A DNA stretch of 17,083 bases from Archaeoglobi archaeon (GCA_029259455.1 JAPDIT010000004.1:1-17083), one strand, 5' to 3'. Shown: positions 1 to 7,650, counted from the first letter of the stretch. A program made the numbers and translations. The notes: generated by a model not told the origin, from the letters alone.

Positions 1-87
1 GAAGTGTTCGGAAAGAAATTCAGGATAGAAGAGTTATTCGAGAAAGAGAAGCTCTGCAGGACTTTGAAGGAAAGGAGTTTTATTTAG
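1..87 (+). CDS. 3' end of an unidentified gene
   Basis: The first frame of the window is open from base 1 and ends at TAG 85-87, giving the last 28 residues of a protein whose start lies to the left. The tail is rich in Lys, Glu and Arg (it contains KKFRIEELFEKEK) and is probably helical and cytosolic. No domain can be named from so little. It points rightwards, opposite to the exosome operon. The frame could be open by chance, but the composition looks like normal Archaeoglobus coding sequence. Confidence 0.45.
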   Translation, partial: EVFGKKFRIEELFEKEKLCRTLKERSFI

Positions 88-165
88 CTTCCAAAGTCTT
101 AACGTTCCTGAGGTTGGGAGGGTTAAGGTGGTAAAATGTCTGATGGAAGATAAAAAAGAACCTAC

Positions 166-435
166 TTGGTTTCAACAAACTGGAAGAAGAAAGCAGAGAA
201 CATAATAAAAGAATACCTGAAGAGATTCTGGATTGAGGAGAAGCACAGAAGGGACAAATCCATTTTAAAGCTTGAGGGGAATTATTTGAGAAGTGAAAAG
301 AGTAATAACGGTTTTATTCTGCTTATGGCCGCTTTGGCAAACTGTATAGAGTTCCTAAGCCATAAGCTTGGCTTAACTTTCTACGATCTGGTTAATCTTT
401 GCTCCGTTGAAATTTGGAGAGGTTTATTTACTTGA
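166..435 (+). CDS. small hypothetical protein, start uncertain
   Basis: An 89-residue ORF with a TTG start and no recognisable family. The first half is highly charged (KKKAENIIKEYLKRFW and following) and the second half is more hydrophobic (GFILLMAALANCIEFLSHKLG), so it could be a helical DNA-binding or membrane-associated protein. The start is doubtful. A Shine-Dalgarno-like GGTGGT lies 5 bases before ATG 136, but that frame stops at 151. ATG 143 opens another frame (MEDKKEPTWFQQ) which, with a one-base shift near 175, would join this ORF. The gene may therefore be frameshifted or only a remnant. Its end overlaps the next small ORF by 22 bases. Confidence 0.3.
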   Translation: MVSTNWKKKAENIIKEYLKRFWIEEKHRRDKSILKLEGNYLRSEKSNNGFILLMAALANCIEFLSHKLGLTFYDLVNLCSVEIWRGLFT

Positions 436-560
436 TCACATTGTTAGTTACTATAGTCTTCATAATCTGTGGAGTAATTTTGATGCTTGGAATCCACCAC
501 ATAGCCGTTCTGCCTTTGCTAAAGAGCTTCGTCGTAGCTTCGCTGTTCTCGGCTATGTAA
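414..560 (+). CDS. possible small membrane protein
   Basis: A 48-residue ORF from TTG 414, with one long hydrophobic stretch (LITLLVTIVFIICGVILMLG) followed by a second weaker one, so one or two membrane helices. It has no clear ribosome-binding site and no recognised family. It is in the same frame as the next ORF and separated from it only by TAA 558-560 and one codon. It may be the front of that protein cut off by a nonsense change, or a separate small gene. Composition suggests real coding sequence, but chance is not excluded. Confidence 0.3.
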   Translation: MERFIYLITLLVTIVFIICGVILMLGIHHIAVLPLLKSFVVASLFSAM

Positions 561-563
561 AAT

Positions 564-1007
564 ATGCGAAAAAGTCCCAAGTGCATCGTGAAGGAAAAGT
601 TGCGTATTTCTCTTCAACATTTTACTCTTGAGATGACTGCAGCATTTACTCTCGGTCTTTTAGCGTATTTATCGGGATTAGATTTACCAAGAAGTGCGGC
701 AGTAGGACTATTTATTTTTATTCTGACGCACATGCTTCTGCACAAGTACAGCTTCGCAAAAAACTTCGTAGCGCTCAGACTTTCTTTGATATTTACTACA
801 ATAACGATTGGATGGCTGTACCTCGTAAAAACAAGTATCGAGATCAGTTTTCTGATTGCTCTCATCTTTACGCTCATGGTAGAAATCGATAGAAGGTTTA
901 CTGAGAAAGTCATGAGGCTTATAAATGAAAAAGAAAGAAAAGAATTGGAGGAGAGAGCTGGAGCGGTTTTCCAACCACTTGGGCTTATATACGGAATGAT
1001 GGTTTGA
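564..1007 (+). CDS. hypothetical membrane protein with about four helices
   Basis: A 147-residue ORF that looks genuinely coding. After a short basic N-terminus there are about four hydrophobic segments, near residues 22-38, 43-59, 70-88 and 91-107. A strongly charged, probably helical C-terminal stretch rich in Glu, Lys and Arg (residues 108-133) follows. I do not recognise the family. No Shine-Dalgarno site is visible before ATG 564, and ATG at residue 24 is an alternative start. The preceding ORF lies in the same frame, so the protein may once have been longer. A very short ORF follows after 3 bases. Overlapping minus-strand ORFs at 614-1118 are shadows. Confidence 0.45.
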   Translation: MRKSPKCIVKEKLRISLQHFTLEMTAAFTLGLLAYLSGLDLPRSAAVGLFIFILTHMLLHKYSFAKNFVALRLSLIFTTITIGWLYLVKTSIEISFLIALIFTLMVEIDRRFTEKVMRLINEKERKELEERAGAVFQPLGLIYGMMV

Positions 1008-1010
1008 ATA

Positions 1011-1103
1011 ATGGCGGTAAACAAGATTTACGGAACTGCTTACTTTGCGGAGTGGCAGTGTGAACTTTATCGGCTTGCATACATATTCGCAGTGAACATT
1101 TGA
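1011..1103 (+). CDS. possible 30-residue peptide or gene remnant
   Basis: This ORF starts with ATG only 3 bases after the stop of the preceding membrane-protein ORF and encodes 30 residues, including NKIYGTAYFAEWQCELYRLA. Aromatic residues and a Cys-Glu-Leu-Tyr-Arg pattern give it a coding look, and the spacing resembles an operon. No family is recognised. It may be the start of a truncated gene, since the frame carries on only 12 codons past the TGA before the next stop. The coding claim rests on composition and position alone. Confidence 0.2.
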   Translation: MAVNKIYGTAYFAEWQCELYRLAYIFAVNI

Positions 1104-1145
1104 GATACCGTTAGCCATTTCGAGCTGGGTTAAACTTAGACTTAG

Positions 1146-1154
1146 AAAGTAAAA
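1146..1154 (-). terminator. possible U-rich terminator after rrp42
   Basis: Just after the rrp42 stop the minus strand reads CCTTTTACTTTC, a short T-rich stretch of the kind used for archaeal intrinsic termination. There is no stem-loop. It lies where the operon would be expected to end, because the facing genes run the other way. The tract is interrupted and weak. Confidence 0.25.
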
Positions 1155-1157
1155 GGC

Positions 1158-1937
1158 TCAGATTTCCTTCAGCTTCTCCCTCAGCCTTCTGGCGCAGTTT
1201 ATGCTAACATCCAGAAGCTCATCGAAAAGCTTTTCGTCAAGCAAGTAACCACCGCTCTTCTGCATTGCAACAACGTTGTCATCCTTGTCAGTGGTGATTG
1301 TCAAAGTCGTGTCTCCAACGCTCATCTCATCTCTGCTCGGGTCGACAAGGTACTTGTTCCCCACAACGAGCGATGTCACCGATACCGGAAGATCCCGAAC
1401 TGGCAGCAGGAAGTCTTCCCCTACCTCAAATCGCTCTGCTGGAACTTTTGTGTTCATAAGTGCAGCAATAGCTGCCAATGCTGATGCATCCTGCAGATTT
1501 CCATCATCGTCGAGAGCGTGGATATCAATGAACACTATCCAGACTTTCTCCCCTTCCTCGATAACAAGCTTTGATAAATCAACAGCCTCGCTCTCCCTTA
1601 TACCCCTGTCTACAACTCTCGCAAGCTCGATTGCGTTCTCATCTGGAGGTCCTGGCTCGAATGTAGGTGAGGCTAAGGGAACGAGCTCGGCATTTACGAT
1701 TATAACCCCCTTGTCGGGAGTGTCAGGATAGGGCTCACCCGGCTGCATCTTAACTCCAACCATCACCTGCGTTTCACCCAGCTTGACCAGAGCTGAACCT
1801 TCAGCCTTCTCCACAACGTTTGGAATTATCTCCACACTTCTGAACTCATTGAAGCCTCTCCCATCTATTCTCTCGTTGTCCCTAAGCTTTGAGAGGACGT
1901 AGTCACGCTTGATGTCCACCAGAATGTCTTCAGGCAT
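1158..1937 (-). CDS. rrp42: exosome core subunit Rrp42
   Basis: Rrp42 is the non-catalytic RNase PH-fold subunit of the archaeal exosome. It alternates with Rrp41 in a hexameric ring that degrades or tails RNA 3' ends. The 259 residues start MPEDILVDIKRDYVLSKL and carry the family pattern NERIDGRGFNEFR, a long RNase PH core, and VGDTTLTITTD near the C-terminus. The Asp pair that serves catalysis in Rrp41 is not at the equivalent place. I place the start at ATG 1937 rather than the in-frame GTG at 1946, because GGTGGTG lies 3 bases before the ATG and the length then equals the 259 residues I recall for A. fulgidus. It overlaps the rrp41 end by 8 bases and is the last gene of the operon. Confidence 0.95.
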   Translation of the reverse strand: MPEDILVDIKRDYVLSKLRDNERIDGRGFNEFRSVEIIPNVVEKAEGSALVKLGETQVMVGVKMQPGEPYPDTPDKGVIIVNAELVPLASPTFEPGPPDENAIELARVVDRGIRESEAVDLSKLVIEEGEKVWIVFIDIHALDDDGNLQDASALAAIAALMNTKVPAERFEVGEDFLLPVRDLPVSVTSLVVGNKYLVDPSRDEMSVGDTTLTITTDKDDNVVAMQKSGGYLLDEKLFDELLDVSINCARRLREKLKEI

Positions 1938-2706
1938 TTTCACCACCCTCTGTTATTTCGTCCATTTCTTCTCCAACTTCTATGTATCTCCTGAGTATCG
2001 CCTCTCTCTGCATTTGATAAATCTGAAGCGCACCCTTCTTTGCAAGCTCTATTGCCTGCCTAACCTCGTCTCTACTCATTCTTCCGTCCATCTGAAGCAA
2101 TGCTATCGACTCGATCTTGCCGTTCCTTATGAGGAATGCGAAGGGCATGTCTGCTTCGCCAAAATTGTCCTCCTCCTTCATTGGATCGAGGACGAGATGC
2201 CCGTCAGCCTTGCCTACTGCTACTGAAGTAATCATCCCCTTCATTGGCACTCCTGCATCAACCAGTGCTACACTCGCAGCATTCAGACATGCCGTCCTGC
2301 TCCCGGCATCTGCCTGCAAAACCTCCACGAAGATATCTATCGCACTTCTTGGAAACAGCTCCTTCATTATTACTGCTTCAAAAGCTTCCTTGCTTACCTT
2401 TGATATCTCAACACTCCTTCTGTCCGGCCCGGGTCTCTTCCTCTCCTCAACGCTGAAAGGTGCCATGTTGTACCTGTATCTGACAACAGCCTTGCTTGGA
2501 TCCTGAAGATGTCTCGGGTGAACCTCTCTCGGACCGAAAACGGCTGCAATTACCTTGTTCTTACCCATTTCAAGGTAGCATGAACCATCGGCTCTTTTCA
2601 ATACGCTAGCCTCAATTTTAATTGGTCTTAGCTCGTCAAATTTTCTACCATCGAGCCTTAAACCATCTACAATTAACCTTTCTGCTCTCTCACTGAATTC
2701 CGACAT
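1930..2706 (-). CDS. rrp41: exosome catalytic subunit Rrp41
   Basis: Rrp41 is the phosphorolytic subunit of the archaeal exosome; with Rrp42 it forms the ring whose chamber removes nucleotides from RNA 3' ends using phosphate. The 258-residue protein has the RNase PH signature LRLDGRKFDELRPIKIEAS near residues 16-34. It keeps the acidic active-site pair, Asp180 and Asp186, in DPMKEEDNFGEADMPF. Arg-rich RNA and phosphate contacts (ERKRPGPDRRS, about 88-98) are also present. ATG 2706 gives the full family length. The gene overlaps rrp4 upstream by 17 bases and rrp42 downstream by 8, so translation is probably coupled. Confidence 0.97.
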   Translation of the reverse strand: MSEFSERAERLIVDGLRLDGRKFDELRPIKIEASVLKRADGSCYLEMGKNKVIAAVFGPREVHPRHLQDPSKAVVRYRYNMAPFSVEERKRPGPDRRSVEISKVSKEAFEAVIMKELFPRSAIDIFVEVLQADAGSRTACLNAASVALVDAGVPMKGMITSVAVGKADGHLVLDPMKEEDNFGEADMPFAFLIRNGKIESIALLQMDGRMSRDEVRQAIELAKKGALQIYQMQREAILRRYIEVGEEMDEITEGGENA

Positions 2707-3361
2707 CTGCCTTCCTCCTCTTTATAAATTCTGCAACTCTATCTGTTAAGCCTTCAGTATGAGCCTCCTGCCCGATAAGGTAGATAGCTTCTTCTGCAAT
2801 GGAGACCTTTCTGCGGTCTCCATTAACCCATATCAAACCGTTCTGCCCAACAACTATCTGAACGTCAAGTTCACCCTTAAGAAGCTTTATCATACTCCCC
2901 TTCTTGCCAATAACTCTCGGAACCCTTGCTGGATTAACGGCCACAATTCTCCCAAACCTGATGGGGCGACAAATTCTGTCCTTCATCGTCAGTGTAACCT
3001 TCATTTTTGGGTCGATGTTGAGAACCTTGGCTATGATTGCATCACCTATGTCAAGCACGTCATTCGGCTTCTTGTTAGGCTTCATTTCCGGATTTTCGAG
3101 TATGGGCAGAAAGGCCTGATATGGAGAGTAAATATCAACCACCCAGCCGTTGGCGGCAACTTCTCGGATTATACCGATAACAACATCCCCGACTGAAGGC
3201 GTGTATCTACCCTTTAAGGGAATAACCCTAACATGAGTTTCGGTCTGGTCAAAAAGACCTATTATTTTCGCGTAAACTTTCCCACCTTCCACGTATGTTC
3301 CGTATCCAGCAGCACGTGGATTGGTGGAAAGCAAATCTCCAGGTAGTACTATCCTTCTCAT
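2690..3361 (-). CDS. rrp4: exosome RNA-binding cap subunit Rrp4
   Basis: Rrp4 sits on top of the Rrp41/Rrp42 ring and guides RNA into the central pore. The 223 residues show the expected three parts: an N-terminal anchoring domain (about 1-55, starting MRRIVLPGDLLS), an S1 domain (about 57-130, with VGDVVIGIIREVAANGWVVD) and a KH domain (about 133-200) whose GxxG loop is Gly152-Lys-Lys-Gly155 in RVIGKKGSMIKLL. The start ATG shares one base with the SBDS stop codon (TAATG), a typical coupled junction, and its end overlaps rrp41. All domains look intact. Confidence 0.96.
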   Translation of the reverse strand: MRRIVLPGDLLSTNPRAAGYGTYVEGGKVYAKIIGLFDQTETHVRVIPLKGRYTPSVGDVVIGIIREVAANGWVVDIYSPYQAFLPILENPEMKPNKKPNDVLDIGDAIIAKVLNIDPKMKVTLTMKDRICRPIRFGRIVAVNPARVPRVIGKKGSMIKLLKGELDVQIVVGQNGLIWVNGDRRKVSIAEEAIYLIGQEAHTEGLTDRVAEFIKRRKADVGIQ

Positions 3362-4065
3362 TATCCTATCCTCCTTAAAATCTTTGTCAAAGCCTCACCT
3401 TTTGCGACCTTCCCGAGCAAGTCCATCAGGTCTCCGTACATTCCTGACGGGATACGCATCACGCATATCCAGCTTCCGTCTCTCTGCCACTCTTCTTTTG
3501 TAATTCCTCCAAAGTTATAAAGGGCAGAGATTGCTTTTCCGGTGTGTTCGGGTGGTATCTTGATTGCTATCTCCATTTCCTCGAACTTCAGCGGAAGAAT
3601 GGGCTTCAGGGCTTTAACTATGTCCTTCACTTGCGCCTCAACCGACTTGAAGATGTCTATGTGCACTTTCGCCTCTTCCATCGCTCTCTCAATCCTTGAT
3701 GGAGGGTGCGGGGCGTTTGTTCTCGGATCGATAGTGTTTCTGCTAATGAAGTTGATTATCTGCTTTCTTTTGGCTTCAAGCATCTCCTTTCTTTGCTCGG
3801 CAGTAATCTGAACTTCTCCCTCGATAATAATTCTTCTAGCAATTTCGAAGATGTCCTCTGTTCCGAATATCTTTCTCAGTTCCTCTGCCGATGCTCTCTC
3901 ACCCTTTCTTGCATCCTTAAATATCTCCTCGGCAGCGAGAAGCTCCTCGAAGTTAACTTCCTTTCCTTCCTTGAGGTCTTTGGCTAAGTATGGGTCAACA
4001 AGGACTTCGAACTCTTCTCCTCCTTTTCTGAGCCTTGCAATTACGGCCTTATCGAGGGATACCAT
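3361..4065 (-). CDS. ribosome maturation protein SBDS
   Basis: This is the archaeal orthologue of SBDS/Sdo1. The eukaryotic protein releases the anti-association factor eIF6 from the large ribosomal subunit together with an EF-2-like GTPase. The 234 residues contain the N-terminal FYSH domain (about 1-85), a helical middle domain (about 86-160, with RNTIDPRTNAPHPPSRIERA, a strongly conserved stretch) and a ferredoxin-like C-terminal domain (about 161-234). It begins 3 bases after the psmA stop and its own stop overlaps the rrp4 start. The link between SBDS and exosome genes is a widespread archaeal arrangement. Confidence 0.97.
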   Translation of the reverse strand: MVSLDKAVIARLRKGGEEFEVLVDPYLAKDLKEGKEVNFEELLAAEEIFKDARKGERASAEELRKIFGTEDIFEIARRIIIEGEVQITAEQRKEMLEAKRKQIINFISRNTIDPRTNAPHPPSRIERAMEEAKVHIDIFKSVEAQVKDIVKALKPILPLKFEEMEIAIKIPPEHTGKAISALYNFGGITKEEWQRDGSWICVMRIPSGMYGDLMDLLGKVAKGEALTKILRRIG

Positions 4066-4068
4066 ACT

Positions 4069-4809
4069 TCACTTCTTCAGCAGTTCTCTAATCCTCTCGT
4101 TTGCCTTTTCAACGTAGGGTCTGAGCTCTTCTGCTGTCATTTCCTTGAAAGTTTTATCGTCAACTCTGACGTAGCCCACTTCAACGTTCTCAGGGACGAG
4201 TTCTGATTCAATTGAAAGCCCCATCGCAACAAGTCCGAGGATTAAAGCATCATCGAAGCCGAGATCTTCACGGTATTCCTTCTCAAAGAACTCAGTGACA
4301 GTGTTCCTGCCCATCCCTATAGCTGTCGCCTTGTACTCAAGCAAAGCACCGCTTGGATCAGTCTCGTAAAGCTTTGGCACCTCGTCAATACCAGCAATCA
4401 GCAATGAGACGCCGAATGGTCTGACTCCTCCGTACTGCGTGTACTGCTGCTTGAAATCGCAAATTCTTTTTGCAAGTTCCTTAACCGTTATTGGTTCATC
4501 ATAAGTCAACCTGTTAATCTGCGCTTCAATTCTCGCCCTATCGATAAGAATTCTTGCATCAGCTACAAGGCCTGAGGTTGCAGCACAGATGTGCTCATCA
4601 ATCTTGTAGATTTTCTCAATTGTGTCTGCCTCAAGAAGCCTGCTACCAACTCTTTTGTCGGCTATCAGAATGACACCTTCTCTGCACTTAATGCCAATTG
4701 CAGTAGCACCTCTTTTTACAGCTTCTCTGGCATACTCTACCTGAAACAATCTTCCATCAGGGCTGAATACTGTTATGGCTCTATCATATCCCATTTGCGG
4801 TAAGTGCAT
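4069..4809 (-). CDS. psmA: 20S proteasome alpha subunit
   Basis: The alpha subunit forms the outer heptameric rings of the 20S proteasome and the gate through which ATPases such as PAN feed substrates. The 246 residues start MHLPQMGYDRAITVFSPDG. They include the alpha signature YDRAITVFSPDGRLFQVEYA near residues 8-27 and no N-terminal catalytic Thr. The N-terminal YDR is the gate motif. I choose ATG 4809 over the in-frame GTG at 4815, because GGAGGTG lies 5 bases before the ATG and the start GTG would sit inside that site. It follows the pop5 stop by 2 bases. The partner beta subunit lies about 7.6 kb away on the same strand, in the next operon. Confidence 0.97.
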   Translation of the reverse strand: MHLPQMGYDRAITVFSPDGRLFQVEYAREAVKRGATAIGIKCREGVILIADKRVGSRLLEADTIEKIYKIDEHICAATSGLVADARILIDRARIEAQINRLTYDEPITVKELAKRICDFKQQYTQYGGVRPFGVSLLIAGIDEVPKLYETDPSGALLEYKATAIGMGRNTVTEFFEKEYREDLGFDDALILGLVAMGLSIESELVPENVEVGYVRVDDKTFKEMTAEELRPYVEKANERIRELLKK

Positions 4810-4811
4810 GT

Positions 4812-5141
4812 TCACACCTCCAAATACTTTCTTTTACACCTTTTTATCGTCCCGCTGACTCCTATCGTCAGCGGAATTACCTTTACATCTCCAACGCTAG
4901 TCATCAGCGTGAGAGCCACCATCACCTTATCGAGAGCTTGTCTGTAGCACCTGATTATCCCTTTCTCCCCATCGAAGCTTTTCACTCTCAGCCCGCTTGC
5001 CGCAAAGCACTCACCAAACAGGCTAAGCATTTTCTCCGACAGCGCACGGGAAAGTGATCTCTCGTCAATCTTCTTTTCAGCTATAATCCTGAAGGCAATA
5101 TATCTTTTTCTGCTTCTCAGCGATGGTGGCAAACCCTTCAC
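4812..5141 (-). CDS. rnp2: RNase P protein component Pop5 (Rnp2)
   Basis: Pop5 is one of the protein subunits of archaeal RNase P, which removes the 5' leader of pre-tRNA. The 109 residues begin KGLPPSLRSRKRYIAFRIIA after the start, the typical Pop5 N-terminus (Leu-Pro-Pro-x-Leu-Arg-x-Lys-Arg-Tyr), and end with GVSGTIKRCKRKYLEV, also typical. I choose GTG 5141. A single open frame runs on upstream to 5540, but that part is a different, frameshifted membrane gene. The corrected stop of that gene (TAA 5146-5144) falls two bases before this GTG, which supports the choice. The gene precedes psmA directly. Confidence 0.9.
   Translation of the reverse strand: MKGLPPSLRSRKRYIAFRIIAEKKIDERSLSRALSEKMLSLFGECFAASGLRVKSFDGEKGIIRCYRQALDKVMVALTLMTSVGDVKVIPLTIGVSGTIKRCKRKYLEV
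4815..4821 (-). promoter_or_regulatory. Shine-Dalgarno site of psmA
   Basis: The minus strand reads GGAGGTG five bases before ATG 4809, a near-perfect match to the archaeal anti-Shine-Dalgarno. It lies within the last codons of pop5 and decides the psmA start against the upstream GTG. Confidence 0.8.
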
Positions 5142-5143
5142 GA

Positions 5144-5459
5144 TTACTCTAATGCGGAAGGTGAAAAAAAGTTTGTGATGATTGTAGAAATTACTGCAAG
5201 AACCGAACACAGCACCAAGCTTATGTATGACAGTGTAGAGAGGGCAAGAAACTTTGTCAGCATCCCCCATGTAGGCTAAGTAAGCTATGAAGGCCCCGTA
5301 TATGAAAAAGCCCAATGCAAAGCCAACAGCAAATGCTTCCTTGAAATTTCTCGAGAAGTATCCTGCAATTAGTCCTCCGACTATTATGCCGGCCCAGTGA
5401 AAGATGGACAAACCGAGAGCCAATACAAAAGAGCCGGCAATTAGAATCCAGCTGTTCAT
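5144..5459 (-). pseudogene. small membrane protein with a frameshift
   Basis: A strong Shine-Dalgarno (AGGAGGTGAT) precedes ATG 5459. The protein begins MNSWILIAGSFVLALGLSI and has two or three membrane helices, with Gly-rich turns. Near 5249-5255 the frame breaks. Frame 0 runs on without hydrophobic character into Pop5. Removing one base in the AAA run of the minus strand (GACAAAGTTT) instead gives a further helix (LSTLSYISLVLCSVLAVIST) and a stop at 5144. The corrected product would be 104 residues. No function is known to me. I recall a similar short membrane protein beside pop5 in A. fulgidus, without checking. The shift may be a real mutation or a sequence error. Confidence 0.75.
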
Positions 5460-5462
5460 GGA

Positions 5463-5472
5463 ATCACCTCCT
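5463..5472 (-). promoter_or_regulatory. Shine-Dalgarno site of the membrane protein
   Basis: The minus strand reads AGGAGGTGAT, 3 bases before ATG 5459. It overlaps the TGA stop codon (5466-5464) of the acylase gene, so translation of the two genes was probably coupled. It decides the membrane protein start. Confidence 0.8.
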
Positions 5473-7621
5473 GCAGACAATTTTCTCACCCCTAACACTG
5501 AAATCGAAGTTCTTGTACTCCCCATTCGCCCACATTTCAAGCTGGTCGTAGTAGTGTGGAGAGAAGTAGTTGCCAGAATTTCCGCCTGGAATTACACAGT
5601 AGTTCTCGTCGAAGTTTACAATCATTCTCCAGCTACTCCCTGCCTGCCATACTCCACTTCCCCAGTCAACAGCCTTTCTGAAGTTGAAAATAGTGTATGT
5701 GGAGCCGTTCATCGGCATGCTTGGATAGTCGAAGAATTTAACAAAGCTGCTGAACGCATGCTTTATGTTCAGCCTGTTGTAGTCTCCATAAACCCTGTAA
5801 CCGTTAGAGTCTATTATTCCAACTGCCTTCTCCATAGCTCTCGCCACAATATCTGCTCTCTGCTCCCTTTCTTCAGTCCTGATATCGTCAAACCAGATAC
5901 TGTCTGCAGCAAGTTCTGGAGAACGTAGAGGTGGGGATAGAAGTCTTTATCCAGCCCGGCTGAGTAGAACTCATCGCCAAAAGTCTCGTTTATAAACTCT
6001 TCGAACCAGATTGAGAACACCAGTGCTGCTTCACTGTCTTTAACCATTCTGAAATCCCAGTTTCTCAGCTTTTCAGCGTAGCTCTTCGCCTTTTCGCTCA
6101 TTTTCCCCTCAGCCTCGAAAATGAATTGGATGAAGAACTCTGCTGGTTTGGAGTAGACATCTCTCTGCATTTCCATGAAGTATTCTGGAGATATCTTTTT
6201 GCCTGATTTGACAGCATCATCGAGCACTTCGTAAATCCTCATTCCTCTGTAGGGGGTCTGCAAAGTACATCGAATCGCCGAGATAGTGCTGATAGCCAAA
6301 AACAACCTCTGGTTTGCAGTACCAATGTAGTCAGGATTTATAAGGTGGGGGATTTCCTCGAACGGTATGAAGCTTTCCCAAGTCGAAACGTCGTAGGGTT
6401 CGAATCCCCTCCACTCTCCCTCTCCGGCTGAACCGTTGAATATGACGTTTCCGGGAACTTCAGTTCCGTTAATAAGCCTTATCGGGAATTTTCCTGCGGG
6501 ATAATACATCACATTTCCGTAGATGTCTGCATAAACCACATTCTGCGCGGGAACGTCAAATAGCTTCAAACCTTCAATGAACTCAGTGATGTTGTGGGCG
6601 TGGTTGTACTTGTAAACTGCCAATGCTTCTCTCGTTGCTGTCAGCCCAATCCAAGCAACTGCAACCTTTCTTCCGTGCTTCTCTATAACCGGCCCATGGA
6701 CAGTCTTTTCCACAACAACTTTTCTCTCCTCAACATCGCTGTCAGTCTTAACTCTCACGACCTTAACCTTCTTCTCCGGTTCGAGCCACTCGCCTTTGGT
6801 AGAGGTACTTCTCGCCATCCCAGACATAGTAGTAGAAGTCGATTATATCAGCCCCAACATTGGTGAAGTCCCACGCAACGTAATCGTTCATCCCGATTAG
6901 GATGGCCGGCACACCGGAAAGGGACACACCCCTGATATTTTCCCCGTTCACCTTTAGGTGCATTTCATACCAGACGGGTGGGACCATCAGAAGCAGGTGG
7001 GGGGTCATTAGCGAGCATCGGCTTTCCGTTTTCGGTGAACTTTCCTGAGACAACCCAGTTGTTCGATCCCAGTCCTTCTTTCGCTTCAAATGGCTTAAGC
7101 CAGTCGAGGAGGGAGTCAACCGGAGTCCACTGTTTGGGCTTGTAGCCTGCGAGCTTGAACTCAATTGGTAGAGGGCGGTTGTTGATGTAGTAGTTCACAC
7201 CTCGCTGTATGCAACCAAAAACTCACCAATTTCCGAGTCTTTGGTTATGCTCCACGAAGCTTCTGCTGCACCAACAAAATCCATTTTTATGTGGAACTCA
7301 TCGGAATCGAAGAGATCTCACCAAAGACTTCGCTTAACTCTCCCTTCATCATCCTTCGGTGAAGATCCATCTGGAAGAGGCGGTCTTTGGCGTGGATGTA
7401 GCCAACGGCAAAGGCATGGCCTTCTCATTCTCGGCAACTATATGCGGCACACCGTACTCGTCAAAGTAAACTTCAGCTCAGCCGTAGGGATTTGGAACTT
7501 CCGTTGATCTGTCCACCTCCCACAGACTGCTGCTGAATGGAGCCAAGAGGTTGAGGTAGCTGTGTGCGGCGATGACGAAGACAATGAGCAAAAGCAGGGG
7601 TACTACAACGAGCTTTTTCAT
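5464..7621 (-). pseudogene. penicillin acylase family hydrolase, multiply frameshifted
   Basis: The family comprises exported Ntn-hydrolases that cleave amides such as penicillins or acyl-homoserine lactones and self-process to expose a catalytic Ser. Reading all three frames recovers the whole protein: a signal peptide (MKKLVVVPLLLLIVFVIAAH), YFDEYGVPHIVAENEKA, GYIHAKDRLFQMDLHRRMM, the processing site Gly|Ser-Asn-Asn-Trp with the nucleophile Ser codon at 7064-7066, GKPMLANDPHLLLM once corrected, DPYRGMRIYEVLDD once corrected, and a C-terminal half down to TGA 5464. It needs eight one-base corrections (near 7419, 7317, 7200, 6999-7004, 6796, 6298-6302, 6252-6256 and 5905) and has one in-frame TGA at 7478-7480. 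Five bases are missing and three are extra; corrected, the ORF is exactly 720 codons, close to family size. As given it cannot make an enzyme. Confidence 0.9.
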
Positions 7622-7642
7622 GTATGGGTGTTAGATCGGTGA

Positions 7643-7650
7643 TATATAAT
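7643..7650 (-). promoter_or_regulatory. TATA box of the acylase gene
   Basis: The minus strand reads AATTATATATCA, with the TATA core centred about 25 bases before ATG 7621. That fits archaeal promoter spacing for a leaderless or nearly leaderless transcript. It may be the main promoter for everything down to rrp42, since downstream genes are tightly packed. Confidence 0.55.

Noticed and set aside
407..631. A 74-residue plus-strand ORF
   Set aside because: It overlaps the hydrophobic frame at 414-560 and the start of the 564 ORF, with composition unlike a membrane or soluble protein family.
1011..1103. Possible Cas4-like N-terminus (IYGTAYFAEWQCELYRLA)
   Set aside because: Only a loose resemblance over 20 residues, no nuclease motifs, and no CRISPR repeats or other cas genes in the window.
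614..1118. Two 136-residue minus-strand ORFs
   Set aside because: They lie antisense to a membrane-like plus-strand ORF with more natural composition, and contain the Ser- and Lys-rich sequence typical of shadow frames.
4812..5540. A 242-residue protein fusing membrane helices to Pop5
   Set aside because: The upstream part includes the acylase 3' end and a frameshifted membrane gene. The hydrophobic pattern continues in another frame and stops just before the Pop5 GTG.
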